Below are positions 9,701-20,358 of a DNA stretch of 62,853 nucleotides, piece by piece; positions within the stretch are counted from its first letter, which is position 1; every line of letters starts with the position of its first letter. Both the position numbers and the translations under genes were made by a program. The DNA comes from Polyangiaceae bacterium (GTDB lineage: Bacteria; Myxococcota_A; Polyangia; Polyangiales; Polyangiaceae), in the NCBI GenBank assembly GCA_009780955.1, contig WQZB01000016.1:1-62853 (forward strand), read 5' to 3'. Under the pieces are notes generated by a model. The model ran no database searches, was not told the origin of the DNA, and was given only the letters and a program-made list of their open reading frames with translations.

Positions 9701-11602
9701 ATCCGGTCGGGCCTTGTTGCGCATGAAGCGTCGTGTGCAGCGCTCGACGCCGGAGAACTTTCACGTGCGCTTCGGCTCGCCAAGATGGCGCTCGATCGAC
9801 ATCCCGGGTGTGCCGAGGCACTCGAGGTCGCCGAACAAGCTTCGCGCAGCCTGGGTCGTGTGCAGGAGATGACCGCGCTTTACGATCATGTCGCGCACGG
9901 TTCGTGCGGCCGGTTTGGGCGTCGTGCGGCGCACCAACGTGCAGCGCGGTACTTCGAGGGAACGGGGATCCCAATGCTTGCTCTCAAGCACGCGACCCAG
10001 GCATTCCTTGCGGCACCGTCGGAGGGCTCGACGCTCGGGCTGCTCGAGCGCACCGCCGATCGTGCACACCGGCGGTCCGTGGCGGTTCGCACGATCGAGC
10101 ACGTCGCAGATCTGGAATGCAGTCATGGTGCGCGTGCTGGTTGGTTACTTCGCGCGGCCGCCGTCGCTCCGCGCGATCTCGAAGGCAACCGACAACGCTT
10201 CGACGTTCTCGTCAAGGCCATGGTCCTTGCGCCAACGCTAGCGATCGCGGCCGAACTCGCCAGCGTTGCGCGTGAGCTTGCCAAGCTTGGGCCTGACAAT
10301 TCCGACGCTGTTGCGCTCCGTCTCGAACGAGCGAGTGAAGCGCTTGCCAAGCGACTCGAGGGGCCTGACGGGGCGCGCATCGCGATTGCTTTCGCCCGGA
10401 TCGCTCTCGACGTTTTCGGCAATGCACCATGGGCATGGAGGACCCTCGAGCAGGCGAACAGCGTCGATGCCGACGTCGACGAGTACGCGAGTCTCATGCA
10501 GTTCGTGCCCGAGCTCGCGCGTGTCGAGGGCGCCGCGGGGGCGCTCGCACGCATGATGGCGACATGCGACACGCCGTATGTCAATGTTGGTCTTGCGCTG
10601 CTCATGCTGGTTGGCGCGATTGCCAAGGAACTTGGTGACGCGACATTGCGAGCGCGCGCGCTAGTCATGGCGGCCGAGAAAGAATCTGCCGACGACGACA
10701 TCGTGTCTGAGGCTGACGATGCAGCTGTGGCATCTTCTGATTTATCGCTGGCCGCGCGCTTGTCCACGAAGATCAGTGCCTCGCGGCGGTCCGAGGCACT
10801 GCGGGCTCGGGCGGTGAAGCTCGCGGACGCGGGCGAGCATGCAGCGGCTGTTGCCAAGCTTGAACGCGCTTACGAAATCGCGCCTAGCGACGTCGACGCC
10901 GATGTGGCGATCGAAGCGCTCTTGATCGCGTGTGGGGGCTACGACGAGCTGGCCAAGCACTTGGCGCGCCGTGCCGATCGCCTTTCAGCCGATGCCAATG
11001 CTGACGCGCGCCGCGCCGTGCGCTTTCGTCGCACAGCCATCCTCGAGCAACGGCTCGGTCGTCTCGACGAAGCCGCCGCGGAGCTCGAACGGCTTCTCGC
11101 CGAGTCGCCCGGCAACCCGAGCGCTCTTGGCTGGCTGTCCGATCTGCGCGAGCGGCTCGGGCAGCCCGCCGCGTCGGTGCCTCTGCTCGATGCGCTCGTT
11201 GCGACCACGACCGAGCCAACCGATCGCTTGGTGCTCGAAGTTCGTCGTGTGCGCGCCTTGCTTGCGAGTGGGCAGGCTGCAAGCGCCCGTGATGCCGTGC
11301 GCGAGCTCGCCGACCGCGCCCCGTCGTCAAGGTTGGTGCTCGAGTTGCGCGTTGAGATTGCGCGCGCCGAAGACGACACGGCCGAACTTTGCGCGGCACT
11401 ACCCCTTCTCGCCAGCCTGTCGCCAGGCGATGCGCAAATCCAAAGCGACATGCTCGTTGAGGCGGCGCAGGCAGCGATTCGTTTGGGTGACAACGAGGCG
11501 GCGCTCGAATGTGGGCGGGAGGCCGCCGATCTCGTGCCGGATGTGGAGTCGACGCAGCAGTTTCTCCGTGAACTCGAAGCTCGCTTTCCTCGTTTGACAT
11601 GA
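6710..11602 (+). CDS. Giant TPR-repeat protein
   Basis: 1630 residues built almost wholly of helical TPR-like units rich in Ala, Leu, Glu and Arg (for example LLVRIGVLLARAGDAVGA and, near the C-terminus, LEQRLGRLDEAAAELERLL). No signal peptide, membrane helix or catalytic domain is seen, so it is probably a cytoplasmic scaffold. Similar very long TPR proteins are frequent in myxobacteria. About 31 residues near position 561-591 are encoded by a family A palindromic repeat (8390-8483) that keeps the frame open. AAGGTGAG lies before the ATG. The stop overlaps the next lipoprotein start (ATGA at 11599), suggesting an operon of three genes to 14003. Confidence 0.85.
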   Translation: MATAIRRGSFPGSTLPLARRKGKVADEAMARARVDLSRALGDVDDECRSALKLAGMLGERDVELDVAIELVRGARMYGDDSSVRHALAGWLENLGEPALAASELRPLTHEREARTPKQAASLLVRIGVLLARAGDAVGAQRKLAEAVALDEANALALELLAVISGLSHNESESGAARWAESYVGAARRRALGGDAEAELENLRRAFELDPSLSLAATSLSTAFVVRERTGAADEVLRHHARALDGAGRSDAAIRVHEQRRMAAMARGDGAGALAAALDEGLDAVFAGPNADAIDDLLVKAGALEPFAFRSEIRAESERGPRAARAWAQIGRLHSGLLAAPERAVRAYARAVSADATNEDNLAALRGLATYGDEDWVLEALIRATLGDTSCGGSSEARSRLAGASALAKYAEEHSDEPLAAFAQVALCEIDSGSERARDYAARAAEIVKQHDEQIAEALSRLNAASAMGASDSDGASRTARTESLGVLVHLLRSAPGQSKLLATSLAELAEQRPHDERLVLEALRVAERVFDVDTASRIVRAVLAAGTPSLRVRLACVSALVGATPHRAPTRGAPTTDKTHSFVGAYGHTSLLVRSLLDDGTWWSCSVAWITSAMVGDRATRARAMAAYAPLLCGGAFASVRGALSAIAAEELLRVGEQTDQSRARAVAEQAVQANPTDARALAVLSLLVSASEGRVAQVMIAVLERAVAVLGPTSSVCRRLAQIYEQRSDWSAALAWTCRLLALYPSDANIFDVLFERAKMAGNVEALSTILSWLIHQPEPASFAAERIGPALVELALRDPSRAVEIAARALDVLGPRNAICRAAIGRVATLANAPHLLATLTERWIASGVPAAERGSLLITLAHNYRAAGDVGRELSACVRAARAHADLTSLRDRIEELAKYNKTPDEELAWLEVRAELAIDECRADMAALSLRELGAALWDMADDRPRAISMWFRAAEFDLFGGYRTLRKDLSAFADAKYAADCLEEVTFRERDRIRSGLVAHEASCAALDAGELSRALRLAKMALDRHPGCAEALEVAEQASRSLGRVQEMTALYDHVAHGSCGRFGRRAAHQRAARYFEGTGIPMLALKHATQAFLAAPSEGSTLGLLERTADRAHRRSVAVRTIEHVADLECSHGARAGWLLRAAAVAPRDLEGNRQRFDVLVKAMVLAPTLAIAAELASVARELAKLGPDNSDAVALRLERASEALAKRLEGPDGARIAIAFARIALDVFGNAPWAWRTLEQANSVDADVDEYASLMQFVPELARVEGAAGALARMMATCDTPYVNVGLALLMLVGAIAKELGDATLRARALVMAAEKESADDDIVSEADDAAVASSDLSLAARLSTKISASRRSEALRARAVKLADAGEHAAAVAKLERAYEIAPSDVDADVAIEALLIACGGYDELAKHLARRADRLSADANADARRAVRFRRTAILEQRLGRLDEAAAELERLLAESPGNPSALGWLSDLRERLGQPAASVPLLDALVATTTEPTDRLVLEVRRVRALLASGQAASARDAVRELADRAPSSRLVLELRVEIARAEDDTAELCAALPLLASLSPGDAQIQSDMLVEAAQAAIRLGDNEAALECGREAADLVPDVESTQQFLRELEARFPRLT
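8390..8483 (+). repeat. Family A double palindrome inside the TPR coding sequence
   Basis: Two hairpins lie in the gene: 8390-8432, beginning GTAGGGGCGAC and ending GGGGTGCCCCTAC, and 8456-8483, GTAGGGGC and an inner GTATGGCCATAC closing with GTCCCTAC. They are joined by ACCGACAAAACGCATTC, the linker type of intergenic copies at 24041, 35877 and 62611. The frame is uninterrupted across the element, giving a segment that begins VGATPHRAPTRGAP and ends FVGAYGHTSLL. Confidence 0.9.
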
Positions 11603-12186
11603 GTGCTCCGCGCCGCCGTTTCTCCAAGCTCTTCATAGCGATCGGGTTCGCTGCTGGCGGGTGTGTGCTCGTTGAGCCGCCGGCTGATCTGCCCGCTTCG
11701 CAGCCGACGCGACCGATAATCCTCCACGGCTCAGTGGTGCCAGGAACTTCCGCGGTGCTTGGAACTTTTCCTGCGAAGTTCATCGTTCCGGTCGAGATCA
11801 CCCCGGTGACGGCTTCGTTCGAGTGGGCTGCGTTCATCGACTACAACCCGCGCACCGGTGAAGGTCAGGTCGGTAGCACGTACGTCAGCACCTTTGAGCC
11901 TGCGACCACAGAAGACGGCGTACGCTTGCTCGAAGTCTCCATCAATCCGATCTCGATAAGTCCCCCGCTCGACATCAACGGCTGTCATGTCATCGAGGTC
12001 GTTGTCGCGCTCCAATTTGTTTCAGATACGGATCCTCATACGCCCGCGCCGCCGGGCGGCGATGTCGTGCAGTGGTTCTACAACCCGGGCGGCGACATGC
12101 GTGGGTGCCCTGTTGCGGATGCAGGCATCGACGCGAGCGTCGTTGGCGATGAGGGCAGCGAAGATGGCGAGGGCGGTTCGCCGTGA
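11599..12186 (+). CDS. Predicted lipoprotein, function unknown
   Basis: 195 residues. A basic start (MSAPRRRFSK) is followed by LFIAIGFAAGGC, a signal peptide with a lipobox Cys near residue 22. The mature part is beta-rich with no recognised domain and two isolated Cys (NGCHV, RGCPV); the tail is acidic low complexity (DEGSEDGEGGSP). It overlaps both neighbours by four bases (ATGA at 11599, GTGA at 12183), so it is translated with the TPR protein upstream and the larger lipoprotein downstream, and the three may function together at the envelope. Confidence 0.75.
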   Translation: MSAPRRRFSKLFIAIGFAAGGCVLVEPPADLPASQPTRPIILHGSVVPGTSAVLGTFPAKFIVPVEITPVTASFEWAAFIDYNPRTGEGQVGSTYVSTFEPATTEDGVRLLEVSINPISISPPLDINGCHVIEVVVALQFVSDTDPHTPAPPGGDVVQWFYNPGGDMRGCPVADAGIDASVVGDEGSEDGEGGSP

Positions 12187-14003
12187 GCCGCGGCGTGCGT
12201 ATTTTCGCCGTGATGCTCGGCGCTGCGATGGTCAACTTCGTCAACTTCGTCGGGTGCGGACCTGTCCACGGTGCTCCGCAGAAAAGGCCGGCAACGAACG
12301 CATGCTCGGAGCAAGCGTGCGAGGCCTACGCGCCAAGCGCGAGCCTTTCGCCAACGTGCAACAATGGCCGATGCGAGTTCATGACAACTCCTTCGTTCGA
12401 CTTCACCATCGTCGTCCACGTGCCGAGCACGGCGTTCTATGCAGCAGGGCAAACCTTTGCCATTTCTGGAGCTACGCTTTTCAATCGCTCGAATGCGGGA
12501 CCGTCATCGCCTTGTCCTGTGACCTCATGTCTGCCGCTACCCAATGTGGGCGACGCATCGGGCACGTACACTGTGACGCCGGATGCGGCGGTCCTTGTCG
12601 GCATTGCAACGAGCGCACTGACTTCGTTCCCCGTGCGCGCCGTTTTCACGCCTCTATTGGGCACCACCGATACATGGGCTTCCGACCAAGGACTTCCCAT
12701 GGACACCCTTTTCTCAGCGTCGCGCCTTGTCCCGGTCGACACGTCGGATACACCAGAATTGCTTTATCGCACTTCGCTTCCGTCGGCGCGATACCAGCGC
12801 GCGCTGTACCCTGAGCCGCCGTACGACGAGGCGCTGCCGCCGGTGCTCAACACTGTGCGTGTTGGGACGCAGTTTACCGATTCGTTCATGCTTGGTGGTA
12901 GCGGCACACAGCTCGACGATCCAACTGGCGATACGCGCACCGCCACCGTTTCGCGCCATGCTGGGCTCGAGGGGTGGCACGTGTGGCTTGCCGACATGGC
13001 AACGTCGAACGAGCAGCGGATCTCGCCCTTGCGGACGCTGCACGGCAGCTCATCGACGGTACGGCTCGACACCATCGGGCAGAGCCAGGCCGACAACCCT
13101 GCGCTTCGCGAAGGCGTAGAAGTGATTGTTGCACCCCCTGACAATTGGGCTGCCGTACCTCGCTTCGTTAGTCCTCTCATTGGCGGTGCGGGCCTCAACA
13201 TCGACTACCCACCGTTGCCGGCGCCCACATCGATCGCCGGCGTTGTCGCGAATGCAACGGGCGATGTTCTCACAGGCATTGCGGCCAGGCTCTTGTTCGC
13301 GAGCGAATCGATACGCTTGGTTGACGGGAGTTTGCAGCCGCTCTTGAGGTACGAGACGGGGTTGTCGACCGACGATTCGGGTCGCTTCGTGACCGTGCTG
13401 CCGCCAGGTGTCTACGACATTACGATCGAGCCAGCCGAAGGCACCGGCTTTGGCAAGGTGATGCAAGCCGACGTCGACATTGCACCGGGTGCTGCGCTAA
13501 CGCTCGCACCACCGACGCGCACGCTGGTTTCTGGGCGTGCCATCTCGAGCGATGGGCGGCCCGTCGCGCAGGCCGAAGTCCTGGCCGATCCGTTCGCCGA
13601 TCCGTCGTTCGATGGGCAAAACGTGTTGCCGCGCCCGGCGCGAACGCACACCGCCGACGACGGAAGCTTTCAGATGGAGCTCGATCAGGGGCCATACGCA
13701 ATCAGCGTTGCGCCGCAGCGGACGACCGGCTTCCCGCGTCTTGTGACAATCCAAAAAGTGGTTGGCGACGCGCAAGATCTTGGCACGCTGCCGGTCCCAT
13801 TGCCGGTGCGCCTGTCGTTCACCGTGAAGGGGCCCGCGTTCAAGGCGCCATCTGCGAGCAGTGCACCGGTGACCGCTGTGGAAGGCGCCATCGTGCGGAT
13901 TTTTGCGGTGCCCGTTGGCGGTAGCCGCGCCGTGGAGATTGGTATGGCCATGACCAACAGCCAAGGGGCGTGCGAGATCCCGCTTGCCGATCAGCCACAC
14001 TAG
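12183..14003 (+). CDS. Large lipoprotein with carboxypeptidase-regulatory-like beta domains
   Basis: 606 residues, GTG start overlapping the previous stop. The leader (IFAVMLGAAMVNFVNFVGC) ends in a lipobox Cys. The middle is unassigned; from about residue 345 on there are repeated beta-sandwich units like CarboxypepD_reg/SdrD-B modules (SIAGVVANATGDVLTGIAARL, GRAISSDGRPVAQAEVLADPF, with DDSGRFVTVLPPGVYDITI and DDGSFQMELDQGPYAISV). Such modules mediate adhesion or carbohydrate contact in surface proteins. It is the last gene of the TPR-lipoprotein-lipoprotein operon. Its stop codon TAG is the first three bases of a family B repeat, so the natural C-terminus may have been altered by insertion. 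Confidence 0.8.
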   Translation: MSRGVRIFAVMLGAAMVNFVNFVGCGPVHGAPQKRPATNACSEQACEAYAPSASLSPTCNNGRCEFMTTPSFDFTIVVHVPSTAFYAAGQTFAISGATLFNRSNAGPSSPCPVTSCLPLPNVGDASGTYTVTPDAAVLVGIATSALTSFPVRAVFTPLLGTTDTWASDQGLPMDTLFSASRLVPVDTSDTPELLYRTSLPSARYQRALYPEPPYDEALPPVLNTVRVGTQFTDSFMLGGSGTQLDDPTGDTRTATVSRHAGLEGWHVWLADMATSNEQRISPLRTLHGSSSTVRLDTIGQSQADNPALREGVEVIVAPPDNWAAVPRFVSPLIGGAGLNIDYPPLPAPTSIAGVVANATGDVLTGIAARLLFASESIRLVDGSLQPLLRYETGLSTDDSGRFVTVLPPGVYDITIEPAEGTGFGKVMQADVDIAPGAALTLAPPTRTLVSGRAISSDGRPVAQAEVLADPFADPSFDGQNVLPRPARTHTADDGSFQMELDQGPYAISVAPQRTTGFPRLVTIQKVVGDAQDLGTLPVPLPVRLSFTVKGPAFKAPSASSAPVTAVEGAIVRIFAVPVGGSRAVEIGMAMTNSQGACEIPLADQPH

Positions 14004-14123
14004 CCCGCTTTCGATTTGACGCGATCTCTTCGTTGGCGGCTGCGGTGCCTGCGCACGTAGGGGAAACTACGCTTACGCGGGCTCCTCGCCGCCGCCTCGA
14101 TCTCGCGTCAACTTGAAAGCGGG
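14001..14123 (+). repeat. Family B repeat, complete copy
   Basis: Starts with TAGCCCGCTTTCGATTTGAC and ends with CGCGTCAACTTGAAAGCGG, so the ends are imperfect inverted repeats (CCGCTTTC and GAAAGCGG). The interior, including GCTGCGGTGCCTGCGCACGTA and TACGCTTACGCGGGCTCC, recurs inverted in the family C element at 61128-61272. It sits between converging genes; its TAG ends the upstream gene. Confidence 0.85.
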
Positions 14124-14133
14124 ACGAATTGCG

Positions 14134-16365
14134 TCAAATCGCCAAACTTGCATCCAATGCCATTTTGAAGAGTTGAGCCTCCTCGTCGCGGCCTGCATCG
14201 CGCGCTTGGCGCTCGAGTTCGCCTAGGACTTGACGGTGTTTTGGTAAGAGCTCTTGCCGGCGCTCGGCAGGCGCATCTTCGATGCGCGCCGAAAGAAGTG
14301 CGAGAAGCTCCATGCTGCGGCCAAGTTTTGAGAGAAGCATGGCGAGCTCGTCGATGACCAAGTCGTTCGTTGGATCGGCCTGTACCGCGCGTGTGAGTAC
14401 ATCGATGCGCTCTTCGGCTCTCTCCTCGTCGAGTGGCTCCGCGCGAGCAGGTGTGGGCGGTGCGGGTGGTGGTGGCGTGTCTGCGAGTTGAGGGTCTGCA
14501 CGCTCCGCGATGCGTGCGCCCAAATCTTTGTAAAGTGCAAGTAATGTCTCGTCGTGCGGTGCAATGGCGATTGCAACCCTAGCGTGCTCGTGAGCCGCAC
14601 GTAGCTCTCCGCGATTCGACTCATAGGTTGCAGCTTCGACGAGCCATGGCAAGGCTGACGGATCGCGACCGCTTCGCTCGCGCATTCGTGCAAAGGCGAG
14701 CGAGGCGCCCGCAAAGTCACCAAGAATCGCACGAAAGCGTCCTTCGAGGCCGCGCCCAGCAATGGCCTCGGGACTGTCGTCAGCAATTGCAGCAAGGCGT
14801 GCAATGGCTGCGGGTCTGTCGCCAAGCTCGTTGCCAAGAATGCGCCCGAGTTCGAGATTCATCCACTCCGTTGGCTCCATGCGACCATTCGCGATTTCGG
14901 TGGCGCGCGCGAGCAAGGCCGATCCGCGGGCAGCGCGTCCTTCGCGAGCAAGCGCCAAGCCGAGGCCGGCGAGCGCCGAAGGATCGTCGGGCCGATAGAG
15001 CAGCGCGCGTTCGTAAAGATCTGCGGCAGCGGTCCCAAAGCCGGCGACTCGGTACATGTCCGCGCCACGACGAAGAACTTGTTCGCGCTCGAAACGGCCT
15101 AGCGCAAGGGCCTCGAGCTCTTGAAGGTCGGCGCGCGCATCGGCAAAGTGGCGGGCCAAGAGGCGACGCCGAGCGCGCTCCCAACGAATCTCGGCGATTC
15201 GGGGTGCACGCGCAACGGCCGCGTCAAGCAAGCGGATGGCGTCGAGCGTGTCTTCGGCTGCATTCGCAGCAGCCGCAAACGTGAGGGCACTGACGACGCG
15301 GGCTTGCTCTCGCTCGGCGGAGTGAATCAGCTCCGCGATCGCAGAGGTAACGTTGCCGGTTTCGAGCAGCAGCGCGCCGTCGAGCGTTCCGCGCGGAGCG
15401 GGTTCGCCGTCGGCTTCGCGCAGCGTTGCGAGAGCGGCTTCGGCCCGATTTCCGGAGATCGCGTCGATCTCCGCGATGCGGCGGGAAACGCGAGGGTGCC
15501 TGGGAGCCCGTTCGAGGGCGGCAAGGTCGAAGGTGCGTGCGCGTTCGAGATTCCCAGCGAAGCGCGCGTCATCGCCCTGACGCACGAGCATTGCGGATTC
15601 GAGGGCGAGGGTGGCTTCCGCGTCGATTTCGATTGGGGCATTGCTGCGCGTGAAGGCGAAGGTAAGCACACCGCTGGCATTGCCTGAGGCCGAGAGCGTT
15701 ATCCCGTTTGCATCTGGGGCGCGCAACCCTGCATCAGGCAACAGATGCCTCGTCAGCGTGGCAGCTGGGTGTTCGAGGACGAACCGCGAACCTTCTCGCT
15801 TTGCCATTTTGCCGACAAGCGCCGCCACCGCATGCATCGCCAGGGTGGTCGCCACATTGGGAAGGTTCGCGCCGCGTGCATCATGCACGACGAGCACGAG
15901 GTTCTCGCCAAGCGTCGTGATGGCAATCTCGAAGGCTAGCGCAGCAAGGTGCGTGGTCGACTTCGCCGAGCCCGCGGTCGTACGTTCGAAGACTGTAACG
16001 GTTCCGCCGAGGCGACGCGCATCGATGCGGATCGCTGTGGGCCCAGGCGCGAGGAGCCCGTGCAAGCGTGGCTCGGCCCAACGCACAAGCTTGCGTGTGT
16101 CGAGCTCGATGGTCGTTCGTTCAAGCTCGCCTCGTTTGTGTCGAAACTTCGCGACGCCGCCCGTGACGTCGAACGGAAAGCGCACGCGAGGCAGGCGCAC
16201 GACGAGCTCGGTGATGTCAAGGCACCCGAGAGGAGCAGGTCCGGCAAGCTCGATGCCGAGGCCGTCTTTGCCAATGGCGAGCCGCAGCGCAGGGCTTGGG
16301 CCGTCGTCTTCCGCCTGGCCGGCCTGGCCCGCGGGAACACCGAACAGAGGATCTGGGCGGCTCAC
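14134..16365 (-). CDS. Large TPR-domain protein
   Basis: 743 residues. Residues 1-270 are a unit of beta and helix without recognised family (starting MSRPDPLFGVPAG, with repeated short beta strands such as LDITELVVRLPRVRFPFDV); residues about 280-740 are TPR-like helical repeats (for example AADLYERALLYRPDDPSALAGL), with a Pro/Ala linker APPTPARAEP near 645. No signal peptide. TPR arrays are protein-binding scaffolds; no partner is identifiable. It is divergent from the DinG-type gene with about 70 bp between them, and its 3' end faces a family B repeat. Confidence 0.8.
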   Translation of the reverse strand: MSRPDPLFGVPAGQAGQAEDDGPSPALRLAIGKDGLGIELAGPAPLGCLDITELVVRLPRVRFPFDVTGGVAKFRHKRGELERTTIELDTRKLVRWAEPRLHGLLAPGPTAIRIDARRLGGTVTVFERTTAGSAKSTTHLAALAFEIAITTLGENLVLVVHDARGANLPNVATTLAMHAVAALVGKMAKREGSRFVLEHPAATLTRHLLPDAGLRAPDANGITLSASGNASGVLTFAFTRSNAPIEIDAEATLALESAMLVRQGDDARFAGNLERARTFDLAALERAPRHPRVSRRIAEIDAISGNRAEAALATLREADGEPAPRGTLDGALLLETGNVTSAIAELIHSAEREQARVVSALTFAAAANAAEDTLDAIRLLDAAVARAPRIAEIRWERARRRLLARHFADARADLQELEALALGRFEREQVLRRGADMYRVAGFGTAAADLYERALLYRPDDPSALAGLGLALAREGRAARGSALLARATEIANGRMEPTEWMNLELGRILGNELGDRPAAIARLAAIADDSPEAIAGRGLEGRFRAILGDFAGASLAFARMRERSGRDPSALPWLVEAATYESNRGELRAAHEHARVAIAIAPHDETLLALYKDLGARIAERADPQLADTPPPPAPPTPARAEPLDEERAEERIDVLTRAVQADPTNDLVIDELAMLLSKLGRSMELLALLSARIEDAPAERRQELLPKHRQVLGELERQARDAGRDEEAQLFKMALDASLAI

Positions 16366-16436
16366 ACTCTGATCGTATCAAAGAACCGTCGAAGACCGCT
16401 CGACACCACGCATTGTCCTTGGGTAGACCTTCGCTG

Positions 16437-19878
<3,442 letters not shown>

Positions 19879-19882
19879 CGCG

Positions 19883-19958
19883 GTGAGGTCGCGATGAATC
19901 GCGCCCTATAAAAACCAACCAAACGCATTCGCAAGGGCGCAGCATGCTGCGCCCCTAC
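19883..19958 (+). repeat. Family A palindromic repeat pair after enolase
   Basis: First hairpin is degenerate (GGTCGCGATGAATCGCGCCC), then linker AACCAACCAAACGCATTCG, then a near-perfect hairpin GGGCGCAGCATGCTGCGCCC followed by CTAC (19935-19958). Placed just after the enolase stop it could help end transcription, though no T-run follows. Confidence 0.8.
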
Positions 19959-20063
19959 AGACCCAGAACAACGGCGCATTCAACATAATGACGGGCCACG
20001 TCCATCGACACCATCGATGCATTTGTGATCATGCCGCACCCACTACGATGATGCTGTGGGCCG

Positions 20064-20090
20064 GTAGGGGCGCAGCATGCTGCGCCCTCA
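20064..20090 (+). repeat. Family A palindromic repeat, single hairpin
   Basis: GTAGGGGC with the inner palindrome GCAGCATGCTGC and a shortened right arm GCCCTCA. It is the second copy in the gap between enolase and nrdJ. Confidence 0.8.
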
Positions 20091-20134
20091 AAATTGTCGG
20101 TGGCCCGAGGCTCATGGGGCATATCGCAGTAGCC

Positions 20135-20350
20135 TGTGGATAACCTCTGAACAAATTGTCGCTGGCTTCTTGGCTAACCCTGAACAAAAGTAATGTTCAC
20201 GGATGTTTATCGTTGTGGCCTTTTGAAAAGGAGATTTAAGACCGCATATTACTAGATGGAGTAGGTGCATTTCGCTAGACACCACTACATCTTGTGGGTT
20301 AGACCGCTTGTTCAGTTGTTGTTCAGTGGGTGCAACTGCAGCAGCGGAGG
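20135..20350 (+). promoter_or_regulatory. nrdJ upstream control region: DnaA box, GTTCAG motifs, NrdR-like palindrome, RBS
   Basis: Seen directly: TGTGGATAA at 20135-20143 is a perfect DnaA-box nonamer. The octamer CTGAACAA occurs at 20146 and 20178, and its complement TTGTTCAG at 20308 and 20319. CCACTACATCTTGTGG at 20282-20297 is an imperfect palindrome matching 12 of 16 positions of the NrdR-box consensus (ACACWATATWTWGTGT). GGAGG at 20346-20350 is eight bases before the ATG at 20359. DnaA and NrdR control of ribonucleotide reductase genes is established in other bacteria; a role here is inferred. No second NrdR box at 31-32 bp spacing was found. Confidence 0.5.
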
Positions 20351-20358
20351 CAATTGAA

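Noticed and set aside
19883-20090. CRISPR array from recurring palindromes
   Set aside because: Spacing is irregular, inner arms vary, and copies are scattered over the whole window with no cas genes.
20140-20330. Full Myxococcus-type LexA box
   Set aside because: The GTTCAG half is present but the other half matches only about seven of ten positions in the best copy, so it is listed only as a possible motif.
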